From contig NZ_JAUMKD010000001.1 of the NCBI RefSeq assembly GCF_030519475.1, positions 558,001 to 622,000 of the forward strand: a DNA stretch of 64,000 bases, written 5' to 3'. Made by a program: the position numbers and the translations under genes. This document shows, piece after piece, positions 46,707 to 55,731 of the stretch; the stretch's first letter is position 1, and each line of letters opens with the position of its first letter. Under the pieces are notes generated by a model. That model was not told the DNA's origin. It did not search any database and worked only from the letters and a program-made list of their open reading frames with translations. This stretch comes from Micromonospora sp. C28SCA-DRY-2. GTDB taxonomy: Bacteria > Actinomycetota > Actinomycetes > Mycobacteriales > Micromonosporaceae.

Positions 46707-47398
46707 CTCTCCTCGTCCTCCACATCGTCGTCGTCGTCGAAGTCGTCGGTGTCGTCTGTCCCGTCGAGCCCGTCCGGCTCCTCGATCTCGTCGAGGCGGG
46801 TGAACTCGACCTGCACCCGGCCCGGGCCGAGGTCGGCGTGGGCCACCTCGGCGCGGCCGGCGTCGGTCTCCAGCACCACGCGCTCGTCGTCGGCCGCGAC
46901 CACCCGGCCGGTGACCTGCCGGTCACCCGCGGGATGCTCGCCGCGCTGCCCGGGCAGCCCGCCCCGGACGGTCACCTTCACCAGCCGGCCCACGTTGCGC
47001 CGCCAGTGCCGCGGCTGGGTCAGCGGCCGGTCCACCCCCGGCGAGCTGACCTCCAGCTGGTACTCCCCGGCGACCAGGTCGCCGCCGGACTCCTCCGCGG
47101 CGTCCAACGCCGCCGAGACGGCCCGGGAGACGTCGGCGACGGCGTCCAGGTTGATCCCGCCGTCGGCGTCGACGATCACCCGCACCACGTGCCGCCGGCC
47201 GGCCCGGGAGACGGTGAGCTCCTCCAGGTCGTAGCCGGCCGCGCCGACCACCGGCTCGATGACCTCGCGCAACCGGGCGCGCCGGGCGGCCAGGTCGCCC
47301 CGGGGGGCGCCGGCGCGCTCGACGCCACGCGGGCCGTCGGCCCGGCGGGGTCGTCCCGTCGGCCCCGTCGACCTGGTGGCTCGGCCACGCTGCGTCAT
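46703..47398 (-). CDS. rimP: Ribosome maturation factor RimP
   Basis: 231 aa from the ATG at 47398. A basic, low-complexity N-terminus (~1-35) precedes the core with [41 protein letters not shown] and [23 protein letters not shown]. It has an unusually acidic tail ([20 protein letters not shown]). It is needed for 30S maturation. As the first gene of the operon, it has a leader with a GC-rich hairpin at 47450-47475. Confidence 0.95.
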   Translation of the reverse strand: MTQRGRATRSTGPTGRPRRADGPRGVERAGAPRGDLAARRARLREVIEPVVGAAGYDLEELTVSRAGRRHVVRVIVDADGGINLDAVADVSRAVSAALDAAEESGGDLVAGEYQLEVSSPGVDRPLTQPRHWRRNVGRLVKVTVRGGLPGQRGEHPAGDRQVTGRVVAADDERVVLETDAGRAEVAHADLGPGRVQVEFTRLDEIEEPDGLDGTDDTDDFDDDDDVEDEER

Positions 47399-47449
47399 CT
47401 GGCGCACCCTCTCCTTCAGCGGCGGCGCGATCTGCCGCCATGCCGGCAC

Positions 47450-47475
47450 GCCACCGGGGCGGACGCGCCGGTGGC
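47450..47475 (-). promoter_or_regulatory. Leader hairpin upstream of rimP-nusA
   Basis: Perfect 8-bp inverted repeat GCCACCGG...CCGGTGGC with a 10-nt loop, about 52 bp upstream of the rimP start. A TACGCT hexamer (minus strand, 47488-47483) just upstream could be the -10 element, which would put the hairpin at the start of the mRNA. NusA operons are often autoregulated by leader attenuation, so a regulatory role is possible. Confidence 0.35.
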
Positions 47476-47550
47476 TGCGCAGAGCGTAACGCGCCGGTGC
47501 CGTCCCGGACCGGGCGGCGCACCGACGCCCTGGCCCACGTACCGCCACCG

Positions 47551-48075
47551 ATGGTGTTGACTTGTCCGGTGGCGACGGGCAGAACGACACAACACAGCCG
47601 GGGATCCGGGCATTCCCGACGAACGGTGCTGCGGGCCGGCGCCCTGCTGGCCCTCGGCGGCGCGGCCGGGTCGCTGGCCGGCTGCGGGCTCTTCGACCGC
47701 GACGACCCGGCCCCCGGGCCGGACCCGCTCGCGCCACTGGTCGACGAGTCGCTCCGGCTGGCCGCCGGGCTCCGGGCGGCCGCCGGCGCCCACCCGGCGC
47801 TGGCCGACCGGCTCACCCCGATCGCGGAGGCGCACCAGGCGCACGCGGCGGAACTCGCCCGGGTGATCGGCACGCCGCTGCCGTCCGCGCCCGCGCCGAC
47901 CCCCTCCGACCCCGCCGCGGCCGACCCGGACGCCGCCCTCGCCGCGCTGCGCGAGGCCGAACGCGCCGCCCGGGAGACCGCGACGAAGGCCTGCGCGGCG
48001 GCGCCGGCCGAGCGGGCCGCGCTGCTCGGCTCGATCGCCGCCGCCCGGGCCACCCACGTGGAGGCACTGAAGTGA
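47551..48075 (+). CDS. Tat-type lipoprotein of unknown function, helical
   Basis: 174 aa from the ATG at 47551; a GTG at 47569 is an equally possible start, and neither has a clear ribosome site. The N-terminus has a twin-arginine motif (SRRTVLR), a hydrophobic stretch and the lipobox LAGC, so it is probably a Tat-exported lipoprotein. The mature part is Ala-rich helices ([41 protein letters not shown]), resembling half of a ferritin-like bundle. Its TGA overlaps the next gene's GTG, and that gene is a DUF4439 protein. Confidence 0.75.
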   Translation: MVLTCPVATGRTTQHSRGSGHSRRTVLRAGALLALGGAAGSLAGCGLFDRDDPAPGPDPLAPLVDESLRLAAGLRAAAGAHPALADRLTPIAEAHQAHAAELARVIGTPLPSAPAPTPSDPAAADPDAALAALREAERAARETATKACAAAPAERAALLGSIAAARATHVEALK

Positions 48076-48521
48076 CGCAGCCGACCGCCCCGGCCGGGCC
48101 CACCGCCGCCCTGGCCGACGCGCTCACCGCCGAGTACGCGGCCATCTGGGCCTACGGCCCGATCGGGGTACGGCTCAGCGGGGCCGCCCGGGCGGCCGCC
48201 CGGGACGCCGAGGCCGCCCACCGGCGCCGGCGGGACGCCCTGGTGCTGCGGCTGAGCACCACCGGCGGCACGGTCCCGGCGGACCGGGCCGGCTACGCGC
48301 TGCCGTTCCCGGTGACCGACCGGGCGAGCGCGCTGCGGCTGGCGGTGGAGGTCGAGGACCGGGCCGCCGCGTTCTGGCGGGCGGCCCTGCCGCACACCAC
48401 CGGCGCCGACCGCGACCAGGCGCTGGCCGCGCTGGTGGAGTACGCCCTGCGGGCCACCCGCTGGCGGCGCACCGCGGGGATCACCCCGCTGACCGTGCCG
48501 TTCCCCGGCCGACCTGCCTGA
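48072..48521 (+). CDS. DUF4439 ferritin-like protein
   Basis: 149 aa, GTG start in a 4-bp overlap with the lipoprotein gene. ALADALTAEYAAIWAYGPIGVRLSG, AAEAAHRRRRDAL and AVEVEDRAAAFWRAAL give the DUF4439 ferritin-like four-helix pattern with Glu/His positions. No signal peptide is seen. Function is unknown. Co-translation with a helical Tat lipoprotein suggests an assembly, although one partner would be outside the membrane. Confidence 0.82.
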   Translation: MTQPTAPAGPTAALADALTAEYAAIWAYGPIGVRLSGAARAAARDAEAAHRRRRDALVLRLSTTGGTVPADRAGYALPFPVTDRASALRLAVEVEDRAAAFWRAALPHTTGADRDQALAALVEYALRATRWRRTAGITPLTVPFPGRPA

Positions 48522-48551
48522 ACCCGGGCCGCGGCGCAGTCGCGCCTCCGG

Positions 48552-48580
48552 TTGCGGGTGACATACCAGGTATGCATACT
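48552..48580 (+). promoter_or_regulatory. Promoter and operator of the padR-ABC operon
   Basis: TTGCGG (48552-48557) and CATACT (48575-48580) are spaced by exactly 17 bp, and the ATG follows 8 bp later, giving a leaderless or near-leaderless mRNA. Two overlapping palindromes, CATACC-A-GGTATG (48562-48574) and GTATGCATAC (48570-48579), cover the spacer and -10 element. PadR regulators bind ATAC/GTAT palindromes, so autorepression is strongly suggested. Confidence 0.7.
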
Positions 48581-48588
48581 CCGTTGCC

Positions 48589-49170
48589 ATGTCCATCCGT
48601 CACGGGCTGCTCGCCCTGCTCGAACGCGGCCAGATGTACGGCTACCAGCTGCGCGCCGCGTTCGAGGAGTCGACCGGCTCGACCTGGCCGCTGAACATCG
48701 GGCAGGTCTACACCACCCTGTCCCGGCTGGAACGGGACGGGCTGGTCCGGTCGCTGCCGGAGAGCGAGGCCGGGCAGCGCCCGTACGAGATCACCGACGC
48801 CGGGCGGGCGGACCTGACGTTGTGGTTCGCCACCCCGATCAGCCGGACCGACCGTCCCCGGGACGAACTGGCGATCAAGCTCGCCCTGGCGCTCACCACC
48901 CCCGGGGTGGACGTCCGGTCGGTGGTGCAGACCCAGCGCAGCGCGACCATGCGCACGCTGCAGGAGTTGACCCGGTTGAAGTACGCCAGCGACCGGCCCG
49001 AGGACCTGCCGTGGCGGTTGGTGCTGGACGCGATGGTGTTCCAGGCCGAGGCGGAGGTGCGCTGGCTGGACCACTGCGAGACCAGCCTGGTGCGGTACCG
49101 GCCGCCGGCCGGCGGACCGGCGGCCGCCCCGGGGGCGGTGGACCGGACCGACGAGGAGGCGCGCCGGTGA
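48589..49170 (+). CDS. PadR family transcriptional regulator
   Basis: 193 aa. The N-terminal winged helix (SIRHGLLALLERGQMYGYQLRAAFEES) with NIGQVYTTLSRLERDGLVR and YEITDAGRADL is the PadR core; the C-terminal helical Vir_act_alpha_C region mediates dimerisation. It is followed, with a 4-bp overlap, by an ABC exporter that it probably represses, with release by the exported compound. The promoter carries matching palindromes. Confidence 0.94.
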   Translation: MSIRHGLLALLERGQMYGYQLRAAFEESTGSTWPLNIGQVYTTLSRLERDGLVRSLPESEAGQRPYEITDAGRADLTLWFATPISRTDRPRDELAIKLALALTTPGVDVRSVVQTQRSATMRTLQELTRLKYASDRPEDLPWRLVLDAMVFQAEAEVRWLDHCETSLVRYRPPAGGPAAAPGAVDRTDEEARR

Positions 49171-49931
49171 GCGTCGACGGCGGCGCGCACGGGCCGGGCC
49201 AGCCGGCCGAGGGCGCCGTGCTCGACCTGCGCGACGTGCACCGCACCCACGGCACCGGCCCGGCCGCCGTGCACGCCCTGCGCGGGGTGAGCCTGTCGGT
49301 GCGGCCGGGTGAGCTGGTCGCCGTGATGGGACCGTCCGGCTCCGGGAAGTCGACCCTGCTGGCGCTCGCCGGCGGGCTGGACAGCCCGACCGCCGGCGAG
49401 GTGCGCGTCGAGGGCCAGCCGCTGGGCGAGCTGGACCGCCGGCGGCTGGCCCAGCTGCGCCGGCGCCGGATCGGCTACATCTTCCAGGACCTCAACCTGC
49501 TCGGCAGCCTCACTGCGGTGGAGAACGTGGCGCTGCCGCTCGAACTGGACGGCGCCGGCGTGCGGCGGGCCCGGCGGCTGGCCGCGGAGGCGCTCGCCGA
49601 GGTGGGCCTGCCGGAGCTGGGTGACCGCTTCCCGGACCAGCTCTCCGGCGGCCAGCAACAGCGGGTCGCGATCGCCCGGGCGCTGGTCGGCGAGCGCCGG
49701 CTGGTGCTGGCCGACGAGCCGACCGGCGCGCTCGACTCGCAGACCGGCGAGGCGGTGCTGCACCTGCTGCGCCGCCGGGTGGACGCGGGCGCGGCCGGGG
49801 TGCTGGTCACCCACGAGGCGCGGCACGCCGGCTGGGCCGACCGGGTGGTGTTCCTGCGCGACGGGGTGCTGGTCGACACCACCGCTCCGCTGGTCGGGGT
49901 CGAGCAGTTGCTGAGCGGCAGCGGGCGGTGA
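49167..49931 (+). CDS. ABC transporter ATP-binding protein (MacB/LolD type)
   Basis: 254 aa from the GTG at 49167; the open frame extends far upstream over padR but is not coding there. Walker A GPSGSGKS, Q-loop FQDLNL, signature LSGGQQQR, Walker B RRLVLADEPTGALDS and H-loop VTHE are all intact. It powers the FtsX-like permease encoded next. The three genes padR, ATPase and permease are joined by 4-bp overlaps. Confidence 0.95.
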   Translation: MSVDGGAHGPGQPAEGAVLDLRDVHRTHGTGPAAVHALRGVSLSVRPGELVAVMGPSGSGKSTLLALAGGLDSPTAGEVRVEGQPLGELDRRRLAQLRRRRIGYIFQDLNLLGSLTAVENVALPLELDGAGVRRARRLAAEALAEVGLPELGDRFPDQLSGGQQQRVAIARALVGERRLVLADEPTGALDSQTGEAVLHLLRRRVDAGAAGVLVTHEARHAGWADRVVFLRDGVLVDTTAPLVGVEQLLSGSGR

Positions 49932-52645
49932 GCCGGGGCCGCGGCGAGCGGCTCGCCGGGGTGGTCGGGTCCTGGCGGGCGGCGCTGCGGATCGCCCGGC
50001 GGGAGGCACGGCGGGCCCGGGGCCGTACCGCGCTGGTGCTCGCGATGATCACCCTGCCGGTGCTGGCGCTGAGCTTCGCCGCGGCCAGCTACGACATGTC
50101 CGAGCTGTCCCGCGCCGAGCAGCTCGACCGCCAGCTCGGCACCGCCGACGCGGAGCTGCGCTGGGTCGCCCGGGGCCCGGTGGCGCAGAGCGCCTGGGGG
50201 GAGGGCTGGCGCCACGAGGGCGACCCGGCCCAGCCCGCCCCGGTGACCGCCGAGCAGGTCGGCGCGTTGCTGCCCGCCGGCAGCCGGGCCCTGGAGGTAC
50301 GCCGGTGGGTGCCGGTCCCGCTCCGGGTCGGCGACCGGGACGAGGCCCTCTCCGGCCGGGTGCTCGATCTCACCGACCCGCTCGGTGCCGGGCTGGCCCG
50401 GGTGCTCTCCGGCCGCCCGCCCGGCCGGGCGGGTGAGATCGCGCTGAACCCGGCGGCGCTGCGCCGCCTGGACGTCCGTCCCGGTGGCACGGTCACCACC
50501 GCCGACGGCTCGGCCAGCTACACCGTCGTCGGCGTGGTCGATTTCCCCGAGGAGCTGCGCCCGGTGGTGGCGCTGCACCCGGCCACCCCGCCCGGCCCCG
50601 CGGTGGTGCCCGACAGCACCTTCCTGGTCGACCTGCCCTCCGACGTGGACGGTGACCTGGTCCGCCGGCTCAACCAGCGCGGGATCGTGGTGACCGCGCG
50701 TACCCCGGCCCCGGTCGGGCCGCTGGCCGGCGACGCCGACGTCGTGCCGGTCCCCTCCCCGGCGGTCGACGTCGAGCAGGTGAGCACCCTGGTGCTGGTC
50801 GGCGGGCTGGGCCTGCTGGAGGTGGTGCTCCTGGTCGGCCCGGCCTTCGCGGTCGGCGTACGGCGCCGGCGGCGGGACCTGGCGCTGGTCGCCGTGGCCG
50901 GCGGGGACGCCGCCCAGCTGCGCCGGATCGTGCTGGCCGACGGGGTGGTGCTGGGCGCGGTCGGGGCCGCCGTCGGGGTGGTGCTCGGGGTCGCGGTCGC
51001 GTTCGCCGGCCGGCCGCTGGTGGAGCAGTACCTGTTCGGGGCGCGCTTCGGCGGGTACCGCTGCTGGCCGGCGGCGCTGCTGACGATCGCCGGGGTGGCG
51101 GTGCTGGCCGGGGTGCTCGCGGCGCTGGCACCGGCCTGGACGGCGGCCCGGCAGGACGTGGTCGCCGGACTGGCCGGGCGGCGCACCGCGCCGGCGCACC
51201 GGCGGCGGTGGCTGACCGCCGGGCTGCTGCTGGTCGCCGGAGGCGCCGCGGTGGCCGCCGCCGGAGCGGCCGGGAGCACGCCGAGCGTCACCCTGGCCGG
51301 GCTGGTCCTCGGCGAGCTGGGGCTGGTCTTCGCCACGCCGACGCTGGTCGGGTTGCTCGCCCGGCTCGGCCGGGCGCTGCCGCTGGCACCCCGGATCGCG
51401 CTGCGCGACGCCAGCCGCAACCGGTCCTCCACCGCGCCGGCCATCTCCGCGGTGATGGCCGCGGTCGCCGGCAGCGTCGCCCTCGGCGTCTACCTGGCCA
51501 GCGACGAGGCCCGTGCCGACCGGATGTACGAGCCGACGATGCCGTACGGCAACGTGGTGGTCAGCCCGCCCGGCCCCGAGGGCGCGGCGGACGCCGGGAC
51601 GCGGGCCCGGGTCGCCGCGGCGGCCCGCGCCCATCTCGGCGCCGACCGGGTGGCGCCGCTGAGCACGGCGTACTGCCCACCGGGGGTCGACTCCTGTTCG
51701 GTCAGCCCGGTGCTGCCGCCGGAGCGGGCCTGCCCGTGGCCGCCCGGCGACGGCCTCTCCGCCGCCGAACGCCGGCGGGCCCTGGCCGACGCCCGCTGCC
51801 GGGACGCGCCGGCGGACCGGTACGGCGAGTACTTCCAGGTCGTGGTGGACGACGGGACAGCGCTGCCGATCCTCACCGGCGCCGAGCCGGCGGACGTGGC
51901 GGCCGCCACCGCCGTGCTGCGCGCCGGTGGGGCGGTGGTGACCGATCCGCGCTACCTCGTCGACGACCGGGTGCGGGTGCAGGTCGGCCACCTCGGCGAC
52001 GACCCGGACGCGCCGGCGCCGGCCACCACCGCGCTGCCCGGCTACGCGCTGCGCACCGGGACGGGCGTCCACCGGCTGCTGCTCTCGACGCCGGCCGCGG
52101 ACCGGCTCGGGCTGGTCACCCAGCCCCTCGGCTGGGCCATCGACGGGGTGCCGGACCAGCGCCGGCAGGACCGCTTCGTCACCGCGCTGCGGCCGCTCGG
52201 CCTGCAGGTGGAGATCGAGCGGGGCCGACCGGAGAGCGGGGCGCGTCCGCTGCTGCTCCTGCTGGCGGCGGCGTCCGGGGTGGTCACCGTGGGCGCCGCG
52301 GGCATCGCCACCGGGCTCGCGGCGGCCGAGGGCCGCGCCGACCTGTCCACCCTGGCGGCGGTCGGCGCCGGTCCGGGGGTACGCCGGCTGTTGTCGCTCT
52401 GCCAGGCCGGGGTGATCGCCGTGCTCGGCTCCGCGCTCGGCATCGTCGCCGGCCTCGGCACCGCCCTGATCATCCTGACCGCGACCAACCGCCGGTACGC
52501 CTCGACCTGGCCGGTGGCGGAGCCGTACCCCATGGTGGTCCCGTGGACCGTCCTCGGCGTGCTGGTGCTGGTGCCGCTGGTGGCGATGCTCGGCGCGGGC
52601 CTGTTCACCCGGTCCCGGCTGCCGGTGGAGCGCCGGCTCGACTGA
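49928..52645 (+). CDS. ABC transporter permease with two FtsX domains
   Basis: 905 aa, GTG start overlapping the ATPase stop. An N-terminal helix (~38-58) is followed by a large extracytoplasmic domain (~60-285). Helix clusters of two FtsX modules follow (~290-480 and ~790-895), with a second extracytoplasmic domain (~510-770) that is cysteine-rich (YCPPGVDSCSVSP, ERACPWPP, ARCRDAP). It is probably an exporter or mechanotransmitter for peptide antibiotics or envelope stress, as in PadR-controlled systems. The substrate is unknown. Confidence 0.92.
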   Translation: MSRGRGERLAGVVGSWRAALRIARREARRARGRTALVLAMITLPVLALSFAAASYDMSELSRAEQLDRQLGTADAELRWVARGPVAQSAWGEGWRHEGDPAQPAPVTAEQVGALLPAGSRALEVRRWVPVPLRVGDRDEALSGRVLDLTDPLGAGLARVLSGRPPGRAGEIALNPAALRRLDVRPGGTVTTADGSASYTVVGVVDFPEELRPVVALHPATPPGPAVVPDSTFLVDLPSDVDGDLVRRLNQRGIVVTARTPAPVGPLAGDADVVPVPSPAVDVEQVSTLVLVGGLGLLEVVLLVGPAFAVGVRRRRRDLALVAVAGGDAAQLRRIVLADGVVLGAVGAAVGVVLGVAVAFAGRPLVEQYLFGARFGGYRCWPAALLTIAGVAVLAGVLAALAPAWTAARQDVVAGLAGRRTAPAHRRRWLTAGLLLVAGGAAVAAAGAAGSTPSVTLAGLVLGELGLVFATPTLVGLLARLGRALPLAPRIALRDASRNRSSTAPAISAVMAAVAGSVALGVYLASDEARADRMYEPTMPYGNVVVSPPGPEGAADAGTRARVAAAARAHLGADRVAPLSTAYCPPGVDSCSVSPVLPPERACPWPPGDGLSAAERRRALADARCRDAPADRYGEYFQVVVDDGTALPILTGAEPADVAAATAVLRAGGAVVTDPRYLVDDRVRVQVGHLGDDPDAPAPATTALPGYALRTGTGVHRLLLSTPAADRLGLVTQPLGWAIDGVPDQRRQDRFVTALRPLGLQVEIERGRPESGARPLLLLLAAASGVVTVGAAGIATGLAAAEGRADLSTLAAVGAGPGVRRLLSLCQAGVIAVLGSALGIVAGLGTALIILTATNRRYASTWPVAEPYPMVVPWTVLGVLVLVPLVAMLGAGLFTRSRLPVERRLD

Positions 52646-52703
52646 GCACCCGTACCGGATCCGGGGGTGCCGCGGACGGCCGCCGGCCGGCACACTGGGC
52701 ACC

Positions 52704-53201
52704 GTGCCCGTGCTGGGATCCCTCACCCGCCGAGTCGGCCACCACCGCTGGTTCGGTGCCGCCGCCCGCCTGCTCGTCCCCGCCGACCGGTTGGTCGGGC
52801 GGCTGACCCGGGGGCGGGTGGTCGCCCTCGGCCTGGTGCCGTCGCTGGTCATCACCACCACCGGTCGCCGCTCCGGCAAGCCGCGCAGCAACCCGCTGCT
52901 CTACGTGCCCGACGGCGACGCGTACGTGGTGGTCGGCTCGAACTGGGGCCAGGCGCACCAGCCCGGCTGGTCGCTGAACCTGCTCGCCGACCCGGCCGCC
53001 GAGGTGGCCGTCAAGGGCCGCCGGATCCCGGTGCGCGCCGAGGTGGCCACCGGCGCCGAGCGGGAGCGGCTCTGGCACCTGCTGGTCACCGAGTGGCCGG
53101 CCTACCGGACGTACGTCCAGCGGGCCGGTGGCCGGGAGATCCGCGTCTTCCGGCTGGTGCCGACCGGGCGCGGCGCAGCCGCCAACCCCGGCGGAGCCTG
53201 A
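52704..53201 (+). CDS. Deazaflavin (F420)-dependent nitroreductase family protein (DUF385)
   Basis: 165 aa, GTG start. LVITTTGRRSGKPRSNPLLYVPDGDAYVVVGSNWGQAHQPGWSLNLLADP is the Ddn/DUF385 split-barrel signature that binds F420. RTYVQRAGGREIRVFRL ends the fold. The physiological substrate is unknown; related enzymes reduce quinones or nitroimidazoles. It stands alone, 58 bp after the permease. Confidence 0.9.
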   Translation: MPVLGSLTRRVGHHRWFGAAARLLVPADRLVGRLTRGRVVALGLVPSLVITTTGRRSGKPRSNPLLYVPDGDAYVVVGSNWGQAHQPGWSLNLLADPAAEVAVKGRRIPVRAEVATGAERERLWHLLVTEWPAYRTYVQRAGGREIRVFRLVPTGRGAAANPGGA

Positions 53202-53253
53202 CTAGGGTGGAGACGGCGCCCGGCCGACGGGCGGCGCTGCGCACGAGGCAGGG

Positions 53254-54000
53254 GTGATCGGCGTGGACGCGAGCACCGCGAACGCCGGGACGGACGGGCA
53301 CCTGGGCGATCCACGGTGGCCGGTGGCCGAGCGGGTGGCCGACGCCGTCCGGCGGCGGTTCCCGGCCGACGTGCTGGCCGTGGCGGTGCACGGCCCGCTG
53401 GCACACGGCGACGACGACGGCGGCGGGGATGGCGAACTCGGGCTGCTGGTGGTCACCTACCGGCCCGGCGCCGGGCCGCCGGCCGCCACCCGCCGGGTCG
53501 ACGGCGTGCTGGTCGACCTGACCGTCGCCGGCGCGGACGACTACCTGGCCCGGGCCCGCACGATCACCTCGCTGTGGCCGCTGACCGCCGACCGGTTCGT
53601 CACCACCCGGCCGCTGCACGACCCGACCGGCTGGCTGCGCACGCTGCGCGACGAGCACCTGGGCCGGCTGGCCCGGGCCCGGCCCGCCGAGTTCAGCACC
53701 GCCGCCCGGCGGGCCTGGTACCGGGGCAGCGCGGCGCACGCCCGGGCCGCCCGGCTGGCCGAGTGGTACGAGACGGACCAGGCCCTGCTGATGCTCGGCG
53801 AGGCGCGGCTGGCGGCGGCGAGCGTGAGCGGCCTGCTCAGCCGCACCTACTTCCGGGATCCGGGCGACGCGGTGCGCCGGACCGGCCTGGCCGGCGCGGA
53901 CATGACCGAGGTGGGCCGGGTGCTCACCCGGCAGGCCGAGGAGTTGGCCGCCCGCGGCCGCCCGGTCGACGGCACCGTCGACGACCTGCTCGACGGCTGA
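53254..54000 (+). CDS. Nucleotidyltransferase-like protein
   Basis: 248 aa. The N-terminal part resembles a minimal nucleotidyltransferase: VAVHGPLAHGDDDGGGDGELGLLVVTY occupies the place of the GS...D-x-D motif, followed by VDGVLVDLTVAGADDYL with the third acidic position. The C-terminal half is helical (ARRAWYRGSAAHARAARLAEWYETDQALLMLGEARLAAASVSGLL), like the kanamycin-nucleotidyltransferase type. The first Gly-Ser is Gly-Pro here, so activity is uncertain. Alternative starts exist nearby. Confidence 0.7.
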   Translation: MIGVDASTANAGTDGHLGDPRWPVAERVADAVRRRFPADVLAVAVHGPLAHGDDDGGGDGELGLLVVTYRPGAGPPAATRRVDGVLVDLTVAGADDYLARARTITSLWPLTADRFVTTRPLHDPTGWLRTLRDEHLGRLARARPAEFSTAARRAWYRGSAAHARAARLAEWYETDQALLMLGEARLAAASVSGLLSRTYFRDPGDAVRRTGLAGADMTEVGRVLTRQAEELAARGRPVDGTVDDLLDG

Positions 54001-54065
54001 GACCGGGGGCGGCGCCGCGAACGGCGGGTCGGTCCCGCCGAGCGGCCGACCGACCGGCCGCCGGG

Positions 54066-54782
54066 TCAGCCGAGGCCGCCCTGGACGCCGATCAGGGCGC
54101 CGATCAGGTAGGTGGCCGTCGCGGCGGCGCCGCCCAGCAGCAGTTGGCGCAGGCCGCTGGACCACCAGGGCCGGTTGGTGAACCGGGCCACCACCCCGCC
54201 GGCCGCGAAGAGCCCGAGGCCACCCACCCCGAGCGCCAGCCAGAGGTTGGTGAACCCGAACAGGTAGGTCAGCAGCGGCACCAGGGCGCCGACGGAGAAG
54301 AACAGGAACGACGAGATCGCCGCCGCCCACGGGCTGGGCTGGTCGTCGGGGTCGACGCCCAACTCCTCCCGGACGTGCACCCGCAGGGCCTCCTCCGGGT
54401 TGCGCCGGACCGCCTCGGCGACCTGCGTGGCGAGGTCGCGGGGCAGCCCCCGGGCCACCCAGGCGTCGGCCAGCTCGCGGGCCTCCGCCTCGGGGTGGCG
54501 TTCCAGTTCCCGGCGCTCCTTGGCCACCTCGGCGGCGACCTGCTCGTTGGCGGAGCGGACGCTGGTGTACTCGCCCAGCCCCATCGAGATGGCGCCGGCC
54601 ACCAGACCGGCGGTGCCGGTCAGCACGATGCTGCGCGGCGACACCCCGCCGCCGCCGACGCCGGCGATCAGGGCGATGTTGGTGACCAGGCCGTCCATCG
54701 CGCCGAAGACGGCCGGACGCAGCCAGCCGCCGGACACGTCCGCGTGGTGGGCCTCGCGCAGGGCGGCCGGGGTCTCGGTCAC
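54066..54782 (-). CDS. VIT1/CCC1 family metal transporter
   Basis: 238 aa from the GTG at 54782, overlapping the map stop by 4 bp. The N-terminal [22 protein letters not shown] and [20 protein letters not shown] are the VIT1 helices. A cytosolic helical, Glu-rich metal-binding domain follows ([30 protein letters not shown]). Three C-terminal helices complete the protein. Family members move Fe2+ or Mn2+ out of the cytosol. Coupling with the iron/cobalt-type peptidase gene map may be incidental. Confidence 0.92.
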   Translation of the reverse strand: MTETPAALREAHHADVSGGWLRPAVFGAMDGLVTNIALIAGVGGGGVSPRSIVLTGTAGLVAGAISMGLGEYTSVRSANEQVAAEVAKERRELERHPEAEARELADAWVARGLPRDLATQVAEAVRRNPEEALRVHVREELGVDPDDQPSPWAAAISSFLFFSVGALVPLLTYLFGFTNLWLALGVGGLGLFAAGGVVARFTNRPWWSSGLRQLLLGGAAATATYLIGALIGVQGGLG

Positions 54783-55636
54783 GGCAGGGTCAGGATCTCG
54801 TGGCCGTCCTCGGTCACCACGATGGTGTGCTCGAACTGGGCCGTCCACCTGCGGTCCTTGGTGACCACGGTCCAGCCGTCGTCCCACATGTCGTACTGGT
54901 GGGTGCCGAGGGTGATCATCGGCTCGATGGTGAAGGTCATCCCGGGCTCCATCACGTCGGTGGGGCGCGGGCTGTCGTAGTGCGGCACGTAGAGGCCGCT
55001 GTGGAAGGACTCCCCGATGCCGTGCCCGGTGAAGTCGCGTACCACGCCGTAGCCGAAGCGCTTCGCGTACGACTCGATGACCCGGCCGATCACGTTGATC
55101 TGCCGGCCCGGGGCGACCGCGCGGATGCCCCGCATCATCGCCTCGTGGGTCCGCTCGACCAGCAGCCGGGCCTCCTCGCTCACCTCGCCGACGCAGAAGG
55201 TGGCGTCGGTGTCGCCGTGCACCCCGTTGATGTACGCGGTGACGTCGACGTTGATGATGTCGCCGTCCTCCAGCACCGTCGAATCCGGGATGCCGTGGCA
55301 GATGACCTCGTTGAGGCTGGTGCAGCAGGACTTCGGGAAGCCCTTGTAGCCCAGCGTCGACGGGTAGGCCCCGTGGTCGCAGAGGAACTCGTGCACCACC
55401 CGGTCGATCTCGTCGGTGGTCACGCCCGGCTTGCAGTGCTCGCCCGCGAGCTGGGTGGCCTGGGCGGCGAGCCGACCGGCGATCCGCATCTTCTCGATCG
55501 TCTCCGGCGTCTGCACGTGCGAGCCACGCCACTCCTGCGGACGCTTCTTGCCCACGTACTCCGGGCGGGGAATGTGGGCGGGCACCTGCCGCCACGGGGA
55601 GAGCGTGCCTGGGGTCAGCGGCGCACGGACGGTCAT
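54779..55636 (-). CDS. map: Methionine aminopeptidase type I
   Basis: 285 aa. The five metal ligands are present: the two Asp in [16 protein letters not shown], His in FTGHGIG, and Glu in FTIEPM and QFEHT. The ~40-residue N-terminal extension ([30 protein letters not shown]) identifies the MetAP1c type found in mycobacteria (mapB). It removes initiator methionine. It corresponds to Rv2861c, adjacent to the glnA4 cluster in M. tuberculosis. Confidence 0.96.
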   Translation of the reverse strand: MTVRAPLTPGTLSPWRQVPAHIPRPEYVGKKRPQEWRGSHVQTPETIEKMRIAGRLAAQATQLAGEHCKPGVTTDEIDRVVHEFLCDHGAYPSTLGYKGFPKSCCTSLNEVICHGIPDSTVLEDGDIINVDVTAYINGVHGDTDATFCVGEVSEEARLLVERTHEAMMRGIRAVAPGRQINVIGRVIESYAKRFGYGVVRDFTGHGIGESFHSGLYVPHYDSPRPTDVMEPGMTFTIEPMITLGTHQYDMWDDGWTVVTKDRRWTAQFEHTIVVTEDGHEILTLP

Positions 55637-55731
55637 GACGCAAGCCTATCGCCGCGGGCGGGGTGAGCCGCGCCACCGCCCACCCCGCGGGGACAGTTGC
55701 CCAGCCAGGCCGCCTGTGCCATCGTGTTCGC

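Noticed and set aside
47551..47584. TTGACT at 47556 as a -35 element for the lipoprotein gene
   Set aside because: No acceptable -10 at 16-18 bp, and it would lie inside the likely coding start.
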